NCBI RefSeq assembly: GCF_030161415.1
Contig: NZ_BSSU01000002.1
Span: forward strand, 124,001 to 188,000
Source: Thalassotalea eurytherma
GTDB taxonomy: Bacteria > Pseudomonadota > Gammaproteobacteria > Enterobacterales > Alteromonadaceae
DNA: 64,000 bases
Direction of reading: 5' to 3'
Both the position numbers and the translations under genes were made by a program. The notes under the pieces are model-generated. The model had not been told where the DNA came from and did no database searches. It saw only the letters and a program-made list of their open reading frames with translations. Shown here piece after piece: positions 38,809 to 47,896 of this stretch (position 1 is the first letter of the stretch; each line of letters starts with the position of its first letter).

Positions 38809-39459
38809 ATGAAACACTTATCTCAGCAACAGGTATATGATTTAGACAATAGGTACCGAGCTCACCTTATCAATAGCTTATCCGGATTCAAAAGTGCTAA
38901 CCTAATCGGAACTGCTGACAACACTGGCGCTGCAAACTTGGCTATCTTTAGCTCTGTTATTCACTTAGGTGCTTCCCCAGCACTTGTAGGGTTTATTATG
39001 CGCCCAGATAGTGCTGAGCGACATACACTTTCCAATATCAAAGCACTTGGCCAATACACGATAAACCAAGTTAATCGTACGATATGGCAACAGGCCCATC
39101 AAACCTCAGCCCGATATTTAAAAACACAATCTGAATTTGAAGAGACGGGGCTCACACCTGAATTTAAAGCCGGTATAAGCGCTCCTTTTGTTAAGGAAAG
39201 TCAGTTGAAGTATGCCTTGAGGTTGAGAGAGATAATGCCGATTAGCCTGAACAAAACGATGATGATTATTGGTGAAATCACCGATATTTATTACCCATCA
39301 CAACACATCACAAGTGATGGTTATATAGACATCGAAGCACTAGATACAGTTGCTGTGACAGGTTTAGATAATTATCATGTTGGTAATCGTTTAGGGCGAT
39401 TAAGTTATGCTAAGCCCGATACGTTACCGCAAATTATTAGCGACAATAAGGAAGTGTAA
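38809..39459 (+). CDS. Flavin reductase family protein (FMN-binding split barrel)
   Basis: The 216-residue protein (from ATG 38809; an in-frame TTG lies 21 nt earlier) resembles flavoredoxin-type proteins. RAHLINSLSGFKSANLIGTA is followed by FSSVIHLGASPALVGFIMRP, the FMN-phosphate strand and loop, then RHTLSNIKALGQYTINQV. The second half has LREIMPISLNKTMMIIGEIT, the dimer barrel. Such proteins bind FMN and reduce flavins or quinones. It is divergent from the upstream minus-strand small gene and convergent with the Trp-rich gene. Confidence 0.85.
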   Translation: MKHLSQQQVYDLDNRYRAHLINSLSGFKSANLIGTADNTGAANLAIFSSVIHLGASPALVGFIMRPDSAERHTLSNIKALGQYTINQVNRTIWQQAHQTSARYLKTQSEFEETGLTPEFKAGISAPFVKESQLKYALRLREIMPISLNKTMMIIGEITDIYYPSQHITSDGYIDIEALDTVAVTGLDNYHVGNRLGRLSYAKPDTLPQIISDNKEV

Positions 39460-39505
39460 TTTGGCAACTCGCCGGCCATTATTGATTAGACGGCATTGTT
39501 GGTTA

Positions 39506-39721
39506 TTACTTCCAGCCAATACGCCACTGTGCAGGATCTTTTAAAGTACGCCAGTTAATCGCGTATTCATTGTTGGTTTTAATGGCTTCTATTAGACATT
39601 TGACAACCTTTTGGTCTTCGTCAAAAGCAACGTCTGTGATCATAAAGTGCTTTTCTTTATTGATCACATCCCTTTTTGTCCATTTGCTATGCAGCAGCTT
39701 TTTTGGATTAACTTTGTTCAT
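39506..39721 (-). CDS. TIGR02450 family Trp-rich protein
   Basis: The 71-residue protein begins MNKVNPKKLLHSKWTKRDV, continues NKEKHFMITDVAFDED, and ends INWRTLKDPAQWRIGWK. This is the full pattern of the TIGR02450/DUF2389 Trp-rich small proteins of marine gammaproteobacteria and cyanobacteria. Function is unknown. It is 5 nt downstream of the CIA30 gene on the same strand. Confidence 0.88.
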   Translation of the reverse strand: MNKVNPKKLLHSKWTKRDVINKEKHFMITDVAFDEDQKVVKCLIEAIKTNNEYAINWRTLKDPAQWRIGWK

Positions 39722-39726
39722 GTGGT

Positions 39727-40398
39727 TTACCTGACTTCTATAGCGGCGGTTTCCAGCACAGAATTATTGGCAAATACTATCTTATGTACCACTAAAGAAA
39801 AGGCCCCCGCTTTTTTGTTAGCAAGCAAAAAACCTACTTCTTTGATGCGCTCAGGGTAAACAGGTGGCGCATCGCTAATAATTCGCCCGTGATATGAGGC
39901 GCGAAATTCTGCCATTGGCAGTGAAATTTGTTGTCGAACGCCAGCTCGTGTTTCAAAGTTATGTTTGTATGGAATACGATAACCATTGATGTTTAACGCT
40001 AGTCTCAACTGGTAGGTGTTGCCATCGCCTTCAACGTCTATCACTACGGCATCAGTATCTGCTTCGAGTTGGTTGACGCGTCGATAAACCGAACTAAAGC
40101 CGCCGTTATTTGCTAACGAGATATTACCGCTGAAAATACCAAAGTTTTGCTCAAAGGACATTTGGCCGGTTGATCTGCCCCCCATAACACCATCGTTGGT
40201 AGAAGACCAATTGGTTGCGTCTTGTTGATTGACTTCAATAACGAGTGAAGACTGGTCCTTGCGCAAGCCCGTTATTTGTTGTGGTTGACTATTCATAGTA
40301 GGTTCAACATAAAATGAAGTTGCGCTTAGTAAGCTGTAACTAGCACTCGAAAATAAACTAAGGCCGGTAATGATGGCGATTAAATAGATAGTTTTCAT
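39727..40398 (-). CDS. CIA30-domain protein with signal peptide
   Basis: The N-terminus MKTIYLIAIITGLSLFSSAS is a signal peptide, so the protein is probably exported. The rest matches the CIA30 (complex I intermediate-associated protein 30) beta-sandwich: WSSTNDGVMGGRSTGQMSF (about 62-80), FSGNISLANNGGFSSVYRR, YQLRLALNINGYRIPYKHNF and PERIKEVGFLLANKKAGAFS. The mitochondrial family name comes from assembly work and does not give a bacterial role. It precedes the Trp-rich gene by 5 nt and follows a DUF3081-like gene. Confidence 0.85.
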   Translation of the reverse strand: MKTIYLIAIITGLSLFSSASYSLLSATSFYVEPTMNSQPQQITGLRKDQSSLVIEVNQQDATNWSSTNDGVMGGRSTGQMSFEQNFGIFSGNISLANNGGFSSVYRRVNQLEADTDAVVIDVEGDGNTYQLRLALNINGYRIPYKHNFETRAGVRQQISLPMAEFRASYHGRIISDAPPVYPERIKEVGFLLANKKAGAFSLVVHKIVFANNSVLETAAIEVR

Positions 40399-40415
40399 TA
40401 TTTTGCGTTTTCTCG

Positions 40416-40676
40416 TTAAGCGAGCGCTAGAAGTCGCGCGGCTTTCTTTGAAAAATTGATAAATGTTTCTTCTTTCTCAAATTCAACCTGGAATTTGCTA
40501 TGAAAAAGTATGGTAATGGTTACATCTTTATACGCAAGCCAGCAGGTATAGCCATCAAAATCGTGCCATGCTCTGATCCCTTCAAATTCATAAACAGACT
40601 CTTGTTTTTGACCTTGAGAAGTCACCAAATTAAAGAGCGTTAGAAACTGACGGGTTTCAGTTTTAATATTAGTCAT
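40416..40676 (-). CDS. DUF3081-like small protein
   Basis: The ATG at 40674-40676 is chosen because GGAGG lies 6 nt upstream, giving 86 residues. The segment VYEFEGIRAWHDFDGYTCWL, then DVTITILFHSKFQVEFEKEE and FINFSKKAARLLAL, resembles DUF3081 proteins, which have a DFDGY motif followed by an FHNK-type strand. No signal or membrane segment is present. Assignment is from remembered pattern only. Confidence 0.6.
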   Translation of the reverse strand: MTNIKTETRQFLTLFNLVTSQGQKQESVYEFEGIRAWHDFDGYTCWLAYKDVTITILFHSKFQVEFEKEETFINFSKKAARLLALA

Positions 40677-40861
40677 CTTGCCCCTCCACCTTATTGCGCA
40701 TGTTGTACTCATTGACAGCTCAATACCACCTTTGCTACCAATAACAGGTTATACGTGCCTAGACATATTAACGATCAAGCTCTTAAAAATTGTAGCGCGA
40801 TGTGAACTAAATCAATAAGCCTTGCGTAAGATAAAGAAAAACAAAGATATTGGATATCTCT

Positions 40862-41392
40862 ATGGCTTCATTGAAAACTATTTTTTGCTCGTTAATCATC
40901 GTTAGTCTATTATCGGCTTGCAGCACAACCTATCCCAACCAGTCATTAACAGGTGAAAGTTTCCCTTCAGTTAGCGGGCAATCATTAGAGCAGGAAGCGA
41001 TCAATATTCCAGGTGATTTTGACAACGAATACACTTTGTTGTTGATTGGCTACAAACAAGATTCACAATTTGATATTGACCGCTGGCTGATAGCACTCGA
41101 TTTTACGAGTACGAACTTACCGGTTTACGAATTACCTACCATCCAAGGGATGTTCCCGAGAATGTTCAGTACGTTGATTGATAATGGCATGAGAAAAGGC
41201 ATACCAAAACCTTTGTGGAAAGGTGTAATCACCATTTACGAAGATGGCGACACCGTTCAAAAATTCACGGGTAACGAAAATCCAAATAATGCTCGGGTTA
41301 TACTCATTAACCGAGCAGGCAAGATCTTGTACTTCTATGACCAAGGTTTTGGCGTTGAAGCACTCAAAAACATTAGAGATATCATCCAATAA
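40862..41392 (+). CDS. Lipoprotein with a cysteine-less thioredoxin-like fold
   Basis: From the ATG at 40862 the 176-residue protein starts with a lipoprotein signal and lipobox LLSAC (Cys20). The mature part reads like a peroxiredoxin/ATP10-type thioredoxin fold: FPSVSGQSLEQEAINIPGDF, TLLLIGYKQDSQFDIDRWL, VYELPTIQGMFPRMFSTLID and ARVILINRAGKILYFYDQGF as the final strands. No cysteine remains after the lipid anchor, so thiol redox chemistry is excluded. An in-frame TTG lies 12 nt upstream. It is convergent with the CadC-like gene, 1 nt between stops. Function is unknown. Confidence 0.65.
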   Translation: MASLKTIFCSLIIVSLLSACSTTYPNQSLTGESFPSVSGQSLEQEAINIPGDFDNEYTLLLIGYKQDSQFDIDRWLIALDFTSTNLPVYELPTIQGMFPRMFSTLIDNGMRKGIPKPLWKGVITIYEDGDTVQKFTGNENPNNARVILINRAGKILYFYDQGFGVEALKNIRDIIQ

Positions 41393-41393
41393 A

Positions 41394-43439
41394 TCACTGC
41401 TCAGACGCCAGTTTAACGCGCCATAGATTACTTGAACTGTCGTCAATAATACTGCAGGCAGCCATCGCTTGGTCATGAGATACATGACATGTAGAAGGCA
41501 TGTCATCACTAAATTCATACACAACGTCTTTATTTTTGCTCGTAAGTTCAAAGGCGCTTAGTGTTGTGTTTTCCTTCAGATAGATCTTACTTCCTTTGAG
41601 TTGCCAATGCCGCCAGTTTTTTACTGGAAAGTCAGCCAACAACAATACCTCATCAGATGCGGAGAATGACAACTTAAATAACCCAGAACGATTAAACTTT
41701 GTATAATAGATCTCGTTTTCATTACCTTGAACACTATATCCACCCTTAAAAGTTACCTGTGTTTTATCGTCACCTTCAACGGTCATTCGCCAAATATTCC
41801 ATTGTCCATCCACTTCAGCGCTATAGTATGCGTGCTTATTGATAAAAGCTACATGATGTACTTTTAAATGACGTTCAGTTAACGCTTGCCATGTGCGATC
41901 AATGATTGAATAGACATACACTCCTCCATTAATACTCGCGATAAGTAGCGAGTCGTCAATTGACCAATCCATTGCGCTAATGAAGTCTATATCGTCTTGA
42001 AAACTGACTCGATAACTTGGCTTACCCTCTGGTTTAATATGGAGCTCTACTTTGCCAGGTTTGCTTATTTGAAAAGCCAATATATTCGATAGATTGCCAA
42101 GCGCCGGCATATGATTCAATTGAACATTTTGAGTAAATGTATATTTACTGGTGTCTTTAAAGTGAGCGTTTTTTACACCCTTGTTTAGCAAAGGGACCCC
42201 ATAAATATTCGCTTGCAGGTGGCTGCGTTCAGTCAACATTTCAAGAGGCTGTTCCCCATAACTTAAACGACCAAATTGGTCACTTTTCTCGATAACGCTT
42301 ACCTGATTATCAGCAATACTAAAGACGTATAAACCGTCGTCTTTAGAATAAATCAGGCTATGTTCATCATGCCATAAAAGACCAAATATGCCTTGGTCAA
42401 AATCGGTGTTTAAAATCACGCTATTAGACGTCAAATCTATAACTTTAAGCCTATCTTTACCTGTATCATGATATTCAATTACAGCTAAGAAATTACTGCT
42501 AGTATTCAATGCAAAAATATAATCACCAAGCCCATTACCACCTTGTTTTGGCCGTGTTAATTGTTGCTGTCGCATTGTATTTAAATGGAACGAAAAAATA
42601 CTATAAGGTTGGGCAATGTGCTCTCTATTACGATATATCAAACGGTTTTGTTTTGAATCCAATGCCAATTGTGAAACGATACTTTGCCCGCAATCAATTA
42701 ACGATGAAATGTTGTAATCAACTTTGCTAATTTGAACAATCTCACATTGTCGCTCTTCAAGGTTATTTAAACGAGCTGCGAATATTGTGTCATCTGATGA
42801 AGCAATAACATCAGTGTAATAAAAACTATCGTCCGTTATCTGTTGATAACGACCTATTGAATCCATTTGATAGATTTGAGCACTGTCTTTCGGCTCTTCT
42901 TTAAATAAATAATAAACACTGTCATGACGTTTATCGTAAGAAGCATTAAACGAACTTCCTAAAAATGAGGTAAGTGGGCTGCGATGAACAATTTTTGTTG
43001 GGGTGATACTGAGTTTATTGCTGTTGTTTTGTAAAACCACAATGGCACAAATAGCCACAACAACTACTAACAAACATATCAACATGAAGCGCTGCCAATG
43101 ACTAGCGCTTCGCGCTATTGAGCCATGAGTTATCACATTAGGTTTACTGGTGAAGCGATACCCAACCTTGCTCACTGTTTGAATATACTTGGGCGAACTT
43201 TGAGACTCTTCGATTAATTTTCTTAGTTCACCTACAGCTCGATTCACGGCAGCGTCAGATACGACCCTACCTTGCCATACACTTTCAATTAAACTAGCGC
43301 GCGTTATTGCTTCATGAGGGTGCATGCAAAAATACACGAGTAATTGGAAAACTCGAGGTTCGCACTCAACTAACTCTCCACTTTTCAACAATGTTTTTCG
43401 ATCGTTGTCAACAATCACATCATCAAAAACAAATTGCAT
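41394..43439 (-). CDS. CadC-like membrane transcriptional regulator with beta-propeller-type sensor region
   Basis: The 681-residue protein has an OmpR/ToxR winged-helix domain at 1-98 (CEPRVFQLLVYFCMHPHEAI, LIESVWQGRVVSDAAVNRAV, YIQTVSKVGYRF). One membrane helix follows at about 118-136, then a 540-residue periplasmic part of repeated short beta-strand segments (for example DSVYYLFKEEPKDSAQIYQM, GLLWHDEHSLIYSKDDGLYV) that look like TolB/WD-type propeller blades. Such one-component regulators bind DNA while anchored in the inner membrane. The gene is divergent from the SGNH lipoprotein gene (122 nt), a likely target. Confidence 0.85.
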   Translation of the reverse strand: MQFVFDDVIVDNDRKTLLKSGELVECEPRVFQLLVYFCMHPHEAITRASLIESVWQGRVVSDAAVNRAVGELRKLIEESQSSPKYIQTVSKVGYRFTSKPNVITHGSIARSASHWQRFMLICLLVVVVAICAIVVLQNNSNKLSITPTKIVHRSPLTSFLGSSFNASYDKRHDSVYYLFKEEPKDSAQIYQMDSIGRYQQITDDSFYYTDVIASSDDTIFAARLNNLEERQCEIVQISKVDYNISSLIDCGQSIVSQLALDSKQNRLIYRNREHIAQPYSIFSFHLNTMRQQQLTRPKQGGNGLGDYIFALNTSSNFLAVIEYHDTGKDRLKVIDLTSNSVILNTDFDQGIFGLLWHDEHSLIYSKDDGLYVFSIADNQVSVIEKSDQFGRLSYGEQPLEMLTERSHLQANIYGVPLLNKGVKNAHFKDTSKYTFTQNVQLNHMPALGNLSNILAFQISKPGKVELHIKPEGKPSYRVSFQDDIDFISAMDWSIDDSLLIASINGGVYVYSIIDRTWQALTERHLKVHHVAFINKHAYYSAEVDGQWNIWRMTVEGDDKTQVTFKGGYSVQGNENEIYYTKFNRSGLFKLSFSASDEVLLLADFPVKNWRHWQLKGSKIYLKENTTLSAFELTSKNKDVVYEFSDDMPSTCHVSHDQAMAACSIIDDSSSNLWRVKLASEQ

Positions 43440-43561
43440 AAAACAAGTCCTTTATTTCGTCATTATCGTTTCCTTATCAAATCATTGTCACTTCTTTATT
43501 GATAAAAAACAACATGTTGCCAACACTACTGACAAATCCACGTAAATTATAATCACTTACT

Positions 43562-44356
43562 ATGTTACAACGTATTTACATCCTATTGTGTGCCATTTTT
43601 GTTACAGCCTGTAATTCTGACTCTGCTACGTCAACACACGTTGCAAAAAACACAGAAATAAACGAGCAAACCATCAACGGCAATTTACCAATTCCTGATA
43701 ACCGCTTTCAAACTCATTACAATATTTTGATTTTTGGCAATAGTCACGCCAATAGCATAGGTCCGCTCATTGAAAAAATGATAAAAGCAGAAAATAGCAA
43801 CATACAAGTTGATAGTTTAACCGTTGGCGGTAGTTTCCTTGACAGCCAAGATGTTATGGGGCAACGCGCTAAATTGCTTCAAGAACAATCATGGAGTCAC
43901 ATCGTGCTTCAAGGACAAAAGTATTCTCAATCAGGGGCTGTTGAATACCCTACACGTGCAGCTAAAATGTGGATTAGTCAAGCGAAAGCCAACGCAATAA
44001 TGCCGATCCTATTTCCTGAACACCCGCAACGTGGAAATCTAGAAGAGGCCTCGCGAGTACACAACATTCATAAGGGTATAGTGTTTGAACAAAAAGCATG
44101 TGTAGCGCCAATTGGCTTAGCTTGGGATAGGGTTATTTCACTTCAGCCTGATTTGTACCTCTATTTATCAGATGGAAATCATGCCTCTACCGTAGGAAAA
44201 GCACTAACAGCCTTCGTGCTTTATGAAGTAATCACTGGCAACCCTGCAGATTTATTGCCCTTTATTGAAGATATTGACGTTGATATGTCGACACAACAGC
44301 TATTTAGGCAAATAGCGAGTGAAACGATACAATCACATTTACCTTGTGATTTTTAA
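43562..44356 (+). CDS. SGNH-hydrolase-like lipoprotein
   Basis: The 264-residue protein has a lipoprotein signal ending VTAC (Cys17). The mature domain shows SGNH-type blocks: block I YNILIFGNSHANSIG (nucleophile Ser61 in a GNSH context rather than GDS), block II glycines LTVGGSF, a block III-like segment HIVLQGQKYS, and block V SDGNHAST with Asp204 and His207. These proteins are esterases, acetylhydrolases or related. It is divergent from the CadC-like regulator. The substrate is unknown; the unusual block I makes activity probable rather than certain. Confidence 0.7.
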   Translation: MLQRIYILLCAIFVTACNSDSATSTHVAKNTEINEQTINGNLPIPDNRFQTHYNILIFGNSHANSIGPLIEKMIKAENSNIQVDSLTVGGSFLDSQDVMGQRAKLLQEQSWSHIVLQGQKYSQSGAVEYPTRAAKMWISQAKANAIMPILFPEHPQRGNLEEASRVHNIHKGIVFEQKACVAPIGLAWDRVISLQPDLYLYLSDGNHASTVGKALTAFVLYEVITGNPADLLPFIEDIDVDMSTQQLFRQIASETIQSHLPCDF

Positions 44357-44445
44357 CAAGCAATGTGGTTTAAGCTTCTAATTCAAGCCCATTTTCGATT
44401 AATAAGTGATAGCTAACTCATCTTAATTTTCGTAACTGCGTTAGA

Positions 44446-44706
44446 CTAGTTTAACAGTGGATGATTCTCTGGTAATTGTTTAGAAATCCATTTAACCAGT
44501 TTAACTTTCATACTTGCTAAGTCTTCACTGTCTTCAGCCAATGGCTGGATCATATTATCGTTCACTAACAAGCGATATAAGCTTTCAACCTTTTCCTTTG
44601 ATGAGTTAGTAGAAGAAAACCCGGTATAGCCTCGGTTTAGCGCGTATTTTTCACCAACACTAATGGCAACTCGCAACAACTCATTTTGATTTTTAATTTT
44701 TTTCAT
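44446..44706 (-). CDS. DUF5062 family small protein
   Basis: The 86-residue product matches the small DUF5062 proteins of Vibrio and relatives: MKKIKNQNELLRVAISVGEK, KEKVESLYRLLVNDNMIQPL and LVKWISKQLPENHPLLN. It is helical and soluble, with no known function. It is a single gene, convergent with the SGNH gene, with no clear terminator. Confidence 0.8.
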   Translation of the reverse strand: MKKIKNQNELLRVAISVGEKYALNRGYTGFSSTNSSKEKVESLYRLLVNDNMIQPLAEDSEDLASMKVKLVKWISKQLPENHPLLN

Positions 44707-44850
44707 TGGCTTTAATCCGTTAACAACTTTTAATGTTAGTCATATAAACATATAAGATGCGTTTTACCAACAAAACATTTACAGTGTTATGTATTATTGA
44801 TTGAGTAATGCGTTGCTCACTCACGAAACGGATTTTAAAAATTAGCGCAA

Positions 44851-45888
44851 ATGCCACGTTCAAAAATATTAGTTTTACAGCTATTAGCTGTAATCGTCAC
44901 TGTATCAAGTATTTACCTCTTAGCGCCTTGGCGTGCAGGCATCTTATACCTTTCGCCGCTACCTTCAACGGTGCAAGAGCAGCTTGATAGTGCTGTTGCT
45001 AAAAATATCGATGGCATCATTGTTTTCTATCATAAACTTGGTGAAGCTCCTAAAACACTTGTTAGCGGTTGGCATGATCGCAGCCAACAAATCAAAGCCA
45101 AACCTGACGCATTATTTAAAATTGCCAGTATAGGTAAACTATACGATGCATCTGCAATTGCTAAACTTGTCGCTAACGGTTCCTTATCTTTAGACGGTAC
45201 GCTCGCACAATACCTACCTTCCTTAGCGTTGAGAATTGAAAATGCGGATGAAATTACCATACGCATGCTGGTAGAGCATCGCAGTGGTATTCCAAACTAT
45301 ACCGACCAACCAGGTTTTAATTGGGGTGAAACATCAGTCGGTGCAGATGATAACTTGAACTTGGTGCTCGACTTACCCGCAGACTTCAAACCCAATGCTG
45401 ATTATGGTTACTCCAACACCAACTATTTACTGTTATCTATAATAATGAAAAAAGTACTTGGGTATGACCATTCAACGTTTATCAAAGAAGCAATATTAGA
45501 TCCTCTTAACCTTAAAAACACACACTTCTCTGTCAATGATATTGATTTAAACGATCTAATGAGTGGATATCACATTGACTATGATTATGATTTTAAAGGA
45601 CTTGATCAAGGCTTTGTTGCTACAGCAGAAGATGTTGGTGTATTTTTAAGAGCATTAAACGATGGCTCTTTATTCACTGAAAAAGAGCAAGAAATTTACC
45701 AGTCTATCTATGAATATGAGCATACCGGTTGGGTGTTGGGCTATTACAGTATCGCACGTTACCACAAAGATATTGATACCGTGGTTATTCAGTTTGTTAA
45801 TACCGTAGGTGGCAATACACTTACATTTAACGACGTAATGTATCATCGCATTGTGAAAATATTAAGCCAACCAACCGAAAAGAATTAA
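44851..45888 (+). CDS. Serine hydrolase, beta-lactamase/penicillin-binding-protein-like fold
   Basis: The 345-residue protein has an N-terminal hydrophobic helix (ILVLQLLAVIVTVSSIYLLA), a signal anchor or signal peptide. The SxxK motif is FKIASIGKLYDA (Ser93, Lys96), and the YxN motif is Tyr187-Ser-Asn189 in DYGYSNTNYLLLSII; GIPNYTD and LKNTHFSVND are typical of CubicO/class C-like beta-lactamase-family esterases. The late HTG-like motif appears as YEHTGWVLGYY. Probably a periplasmic esterase or peptidase rather than an antibiotic-resistance enzyme. Confidence 0.85.
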   Translation: MPRSKILVLQLLAVIVTVSSIYLLAPWRAGILYLSPLPSTVQEQLDSAVAKNIDGIIVFYHKLGEAPKTLVSGWHDRSQQIKAKPDALFKIASIGKLYDASAIAKLVANGSLSLDGTLAQYLPSLALRIENADEITIRMLVEHRSGIPNYTDQPGFNWGETSVGADDNLNLVLDLPADFKPNADYGYSNTNYLLLSIIMKKVLGYDHSTFIKEAILDPLNLKNTHFSVNDIDLNDLMSGYHIDYDYDFKGLDQGFVATAEDVGVFLRALNDGSLFTEKEQEIYQSIYEYEHTGWVLGYYSIARYHKDIDTVVIQFVNTVGGNTLTFNDVMYHRIVKILSQPTEKN

Positions 45889-45900
45889 TCTATTACCTGG

Positions 45901-46734
45901 CTATTGATTTAGCGCACCTTTAAGTTGCTGTACTTGATTATCGAATACTTGGTTAAGTACTTCCATGACCGTGGTTGCTAGCTCAAAATATTCAACCCTG
46001 GTGATTTCAATTTTTTCACGATTAATAATTTCAGTGCTAATGGTCGTGGTTAGCTGATCTATTTTATCGTTACTCTCATTAATTAATTGTTTAGGTACGC
46101 CAACAACCTGTTTGAGCTCATCTAATACCGTATCCGACAATTCGTTAATATGCTTAACCAAAAACTTTAACCGAATCAGCTCAACACTATTGCATCGACC
46201 AGCCGTAACGGCACCAGTGCCAACGGCTCTAGATTGTCCAACACACTCTATCACATTAACTAGCTCTCCCCAGACCAAACTTACATGTTTGAAGTTAGGC
46301 AGTTCGTTCATATTTAATGCATGATGCTGTGCAACATCTTCAAGTAAATAGATCACGTTAGCAATCATATGAGTGTGTTGTTTAAAGTTGTTCTCTGCTT
46401 GCTTTGCACGTTGGTCAGTTGCTAAACGTTGCCAATGTTCTGTAAATGCTAGCCAGCGCTCTTGTTGAGGTATTAATTGATTTAATTGTGAGGACTGCTG
46501 CTGTATTTTGTTTTTCAAGGCCATTAGTTGTTGATCAACAGACGAATCGTTTTGACATTTAGCAGCACTAAGACCACGATGACTTTGTAACAATGAGATG
46601 AGCAATTTAATTTTCTCTACCTGCTCCACACCTGATAATTGCAAAGCACGTAGCTTTTTCTTCTTTGAATAATAGAGCCCACCAAAAGCAATGATAAGTA
46701 AAAAAGTAACGAGGGAAATAAGTACCACATTCAT
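45901..46734 (-). CDS. Membrane-anchored NIT-like (nitrate/nitrite sensing) domain protein
   Basis: The 277-residue product starts at ATG 46734 (AAGGA 9 nt upstream). A single membrane helix (VVLISLVTFLLIIAFGGLYY) is followed by KKKK, so the rest should be cytoplasmic. The soluble part has the two-half NIT pattern: LLISLLQSHRGLSAAKCQND (first half, QxxRGLS) and IECVGQSRAVGTGAVTAGRC (second half), within long helices. NIT domains bind nitrate or nitrite, and are usually fused to an output domain; none is present here. It lies 13 nt downstream of a chemoreceptor gene, so it probably serves as its separate sensor. Confidence 0.7.
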   Translation of the reverse strand: MNVVLISLVTFLLIIAFGGLYYSKKKKLRALQLSGVEQVEKIKLLISLLQSHRGLSAAKCQNDSSVDQQLMALKNKIQQQSSQLNQLIPQQERWLAFTEHWQRLATDQRAKQAENNFKQHTHMIANVIYLLEDVAQHHALNMNELPNFKHVSLVWGELVNVIECVGQSRAVGTGAVTAGRCNSVELIRLKFLVKHINELSDTVLDELKQVVGVPKQLINESNDKIDQLTTTISTEIINREKIEITRVEYFELATTVMEVLNQVFDNQVQQLKGALNQ

Positions 46735-46747
46735 AAACAAAGTTCCT

Positions 46748-47896
46748 TTAATGAACAACTTCCTGAGTAAGGTTTTTTAGGTGATTTGCTAATTTGTCTG
46801 CTTGAGAAGCAATTTCAGCATTACTTCGTGCTCCTTCAACAACGAGCTCAATATGCTCTGATATTTCCTGTGTTGCCATTTTCTGTTGCTCTGCGTTTGT
46901 TGCAACAATAGCGACTTGGTTTTGCACACTTGCCGTTTCACATTCAATCGTTTCAAAATGCTCATCGACTTGATTGGACTGTGACAAACAATTATCGGCA
47001 CTGTTTACAACCGTAGTCATACTGTCGACGATATGTCCGCTTTGTTGTCGAATATCGCCAATTTCTTTAATGATTTTTTGAGAAATATCATTACTATGCT
47101 GAGCTAAATAACGTACTTCGTTAGCGACAACAGCAAAACCTTTACCGAAGTCACCTGCCCTAGCTGCTTCAATTGATGCGTTTAGAGCAAGCAAATTTGT
47201 TTGCTCAGAAATGCCTTTAATAGCCTCAGACATTTTCAGTGCACTTTCACTAGTTTGGTCTAATAATCGCATTTGTTCTTGCGTATTATGAGCTTTTGCT
47301 TCCATGATTCGAATTTGTTCATGTAGCTTTTCTAGGCCTATTCGGCCTTGCTTTGAGTAGTCACTTGCTGAACTTGCGGCATGCTGCACGTTATTGATTT
47401 CGTGTGTGACTTCTTCAATCGACTGGCTCATTTGGGTAATTGCTGATGCTGTGGAGTGCGTCGCATCAGACTGGTGTTTGGCATTGGTTGCCACTTTGGT
47501 TGCGGTATCGATGACTTCAAGTGAGACAAATTCAACTTCATTCATTCGATCTGAATAAGCCAATTTGGTTCGACTCATTTCTTTGTAGGTGCGTAATAAT
47601 TGCTGGTAAGAGGCCTGCAACACCGTAGGTTTATACGCTAAATTACGGTAGTCAAAATTATCGCCGTCAATGCCGTTTAGCAAACTAAACAGTAAGTTTA
47701 TATCATTGATAATTATATAAAATAGTGCCGATAGATAATACGAAGTAATTAATGACAAAATGATAAAAACACTGGTGTTAGCCACATATCCGCTTGCGAT
47801 TAATCCAGCAATAAGCACATAAAACATAAAGATATATTTTTTAATGCCTAAACTTTTTAGGATAAAACTCCCTGGGTACCAAAAAGACGCAACCAT
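46748..47896 (-). CDS. Methyl-accepting chemotaxis protein without a periplasmic sensor
   Basis: The 382-residue protein has two close N-terminal membrane helices (about 19-60) with almost no periplasmic loop. A short linker leads to a long coiled coil and the receptor signalling tip [20 protein letters not shown] (about 246-265) with [13 protein letters not shown]. Methylation-type helices flank it ([20 protein letters not shown] and [20 protein letters not shown]). It should recruit CheW/CheA. With no own sensor domain, it likely signals from the membrane, the cytoplasm or a partner; the NIT protein encoded 13 nt downstream is the obvious candidate. Confidence 0.93.
   Translation of the reverse strand: MVASFWYPGSFILKSLGIKKYIFMFYVLIAGLIASGYVANTSVFIILSLITSYYLSALFYIIINDINLLFSLLNGIDGDNFDYRNLAYKPTVLQASYQQLLRTYKEMSRTKLAYSDRMNEVEFVSLEVIDTATKVATNAKHQSDATHSTASAITQMSQSIEEVTHEINNVQHAASSASDYSKQGRIGLEKLHEQIRIMEAKAHNTQEQMRLLDQTSESALKMSEAIKGISEQTNLLALNASIEAARAGDFGKGFAVVANEVRYLAQHSNDISQKIIKEIGDIRQQSGHIVDSMTTVVNSADNCLSQSNQVDEHFETIECETASVQNQVAIVATNAEQQKMATQEISEHIELVVEGARSNAEIASQADKLANHLKNLTQEVVH

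Noticed and set aside
44851-45888. Antibiotic-resistance beta-lactamase
   Set aside because: SxxK and YxN are present, but the sequence fits the broad CubicO-like esterase/peptidase group; nothing ties it to resistance.
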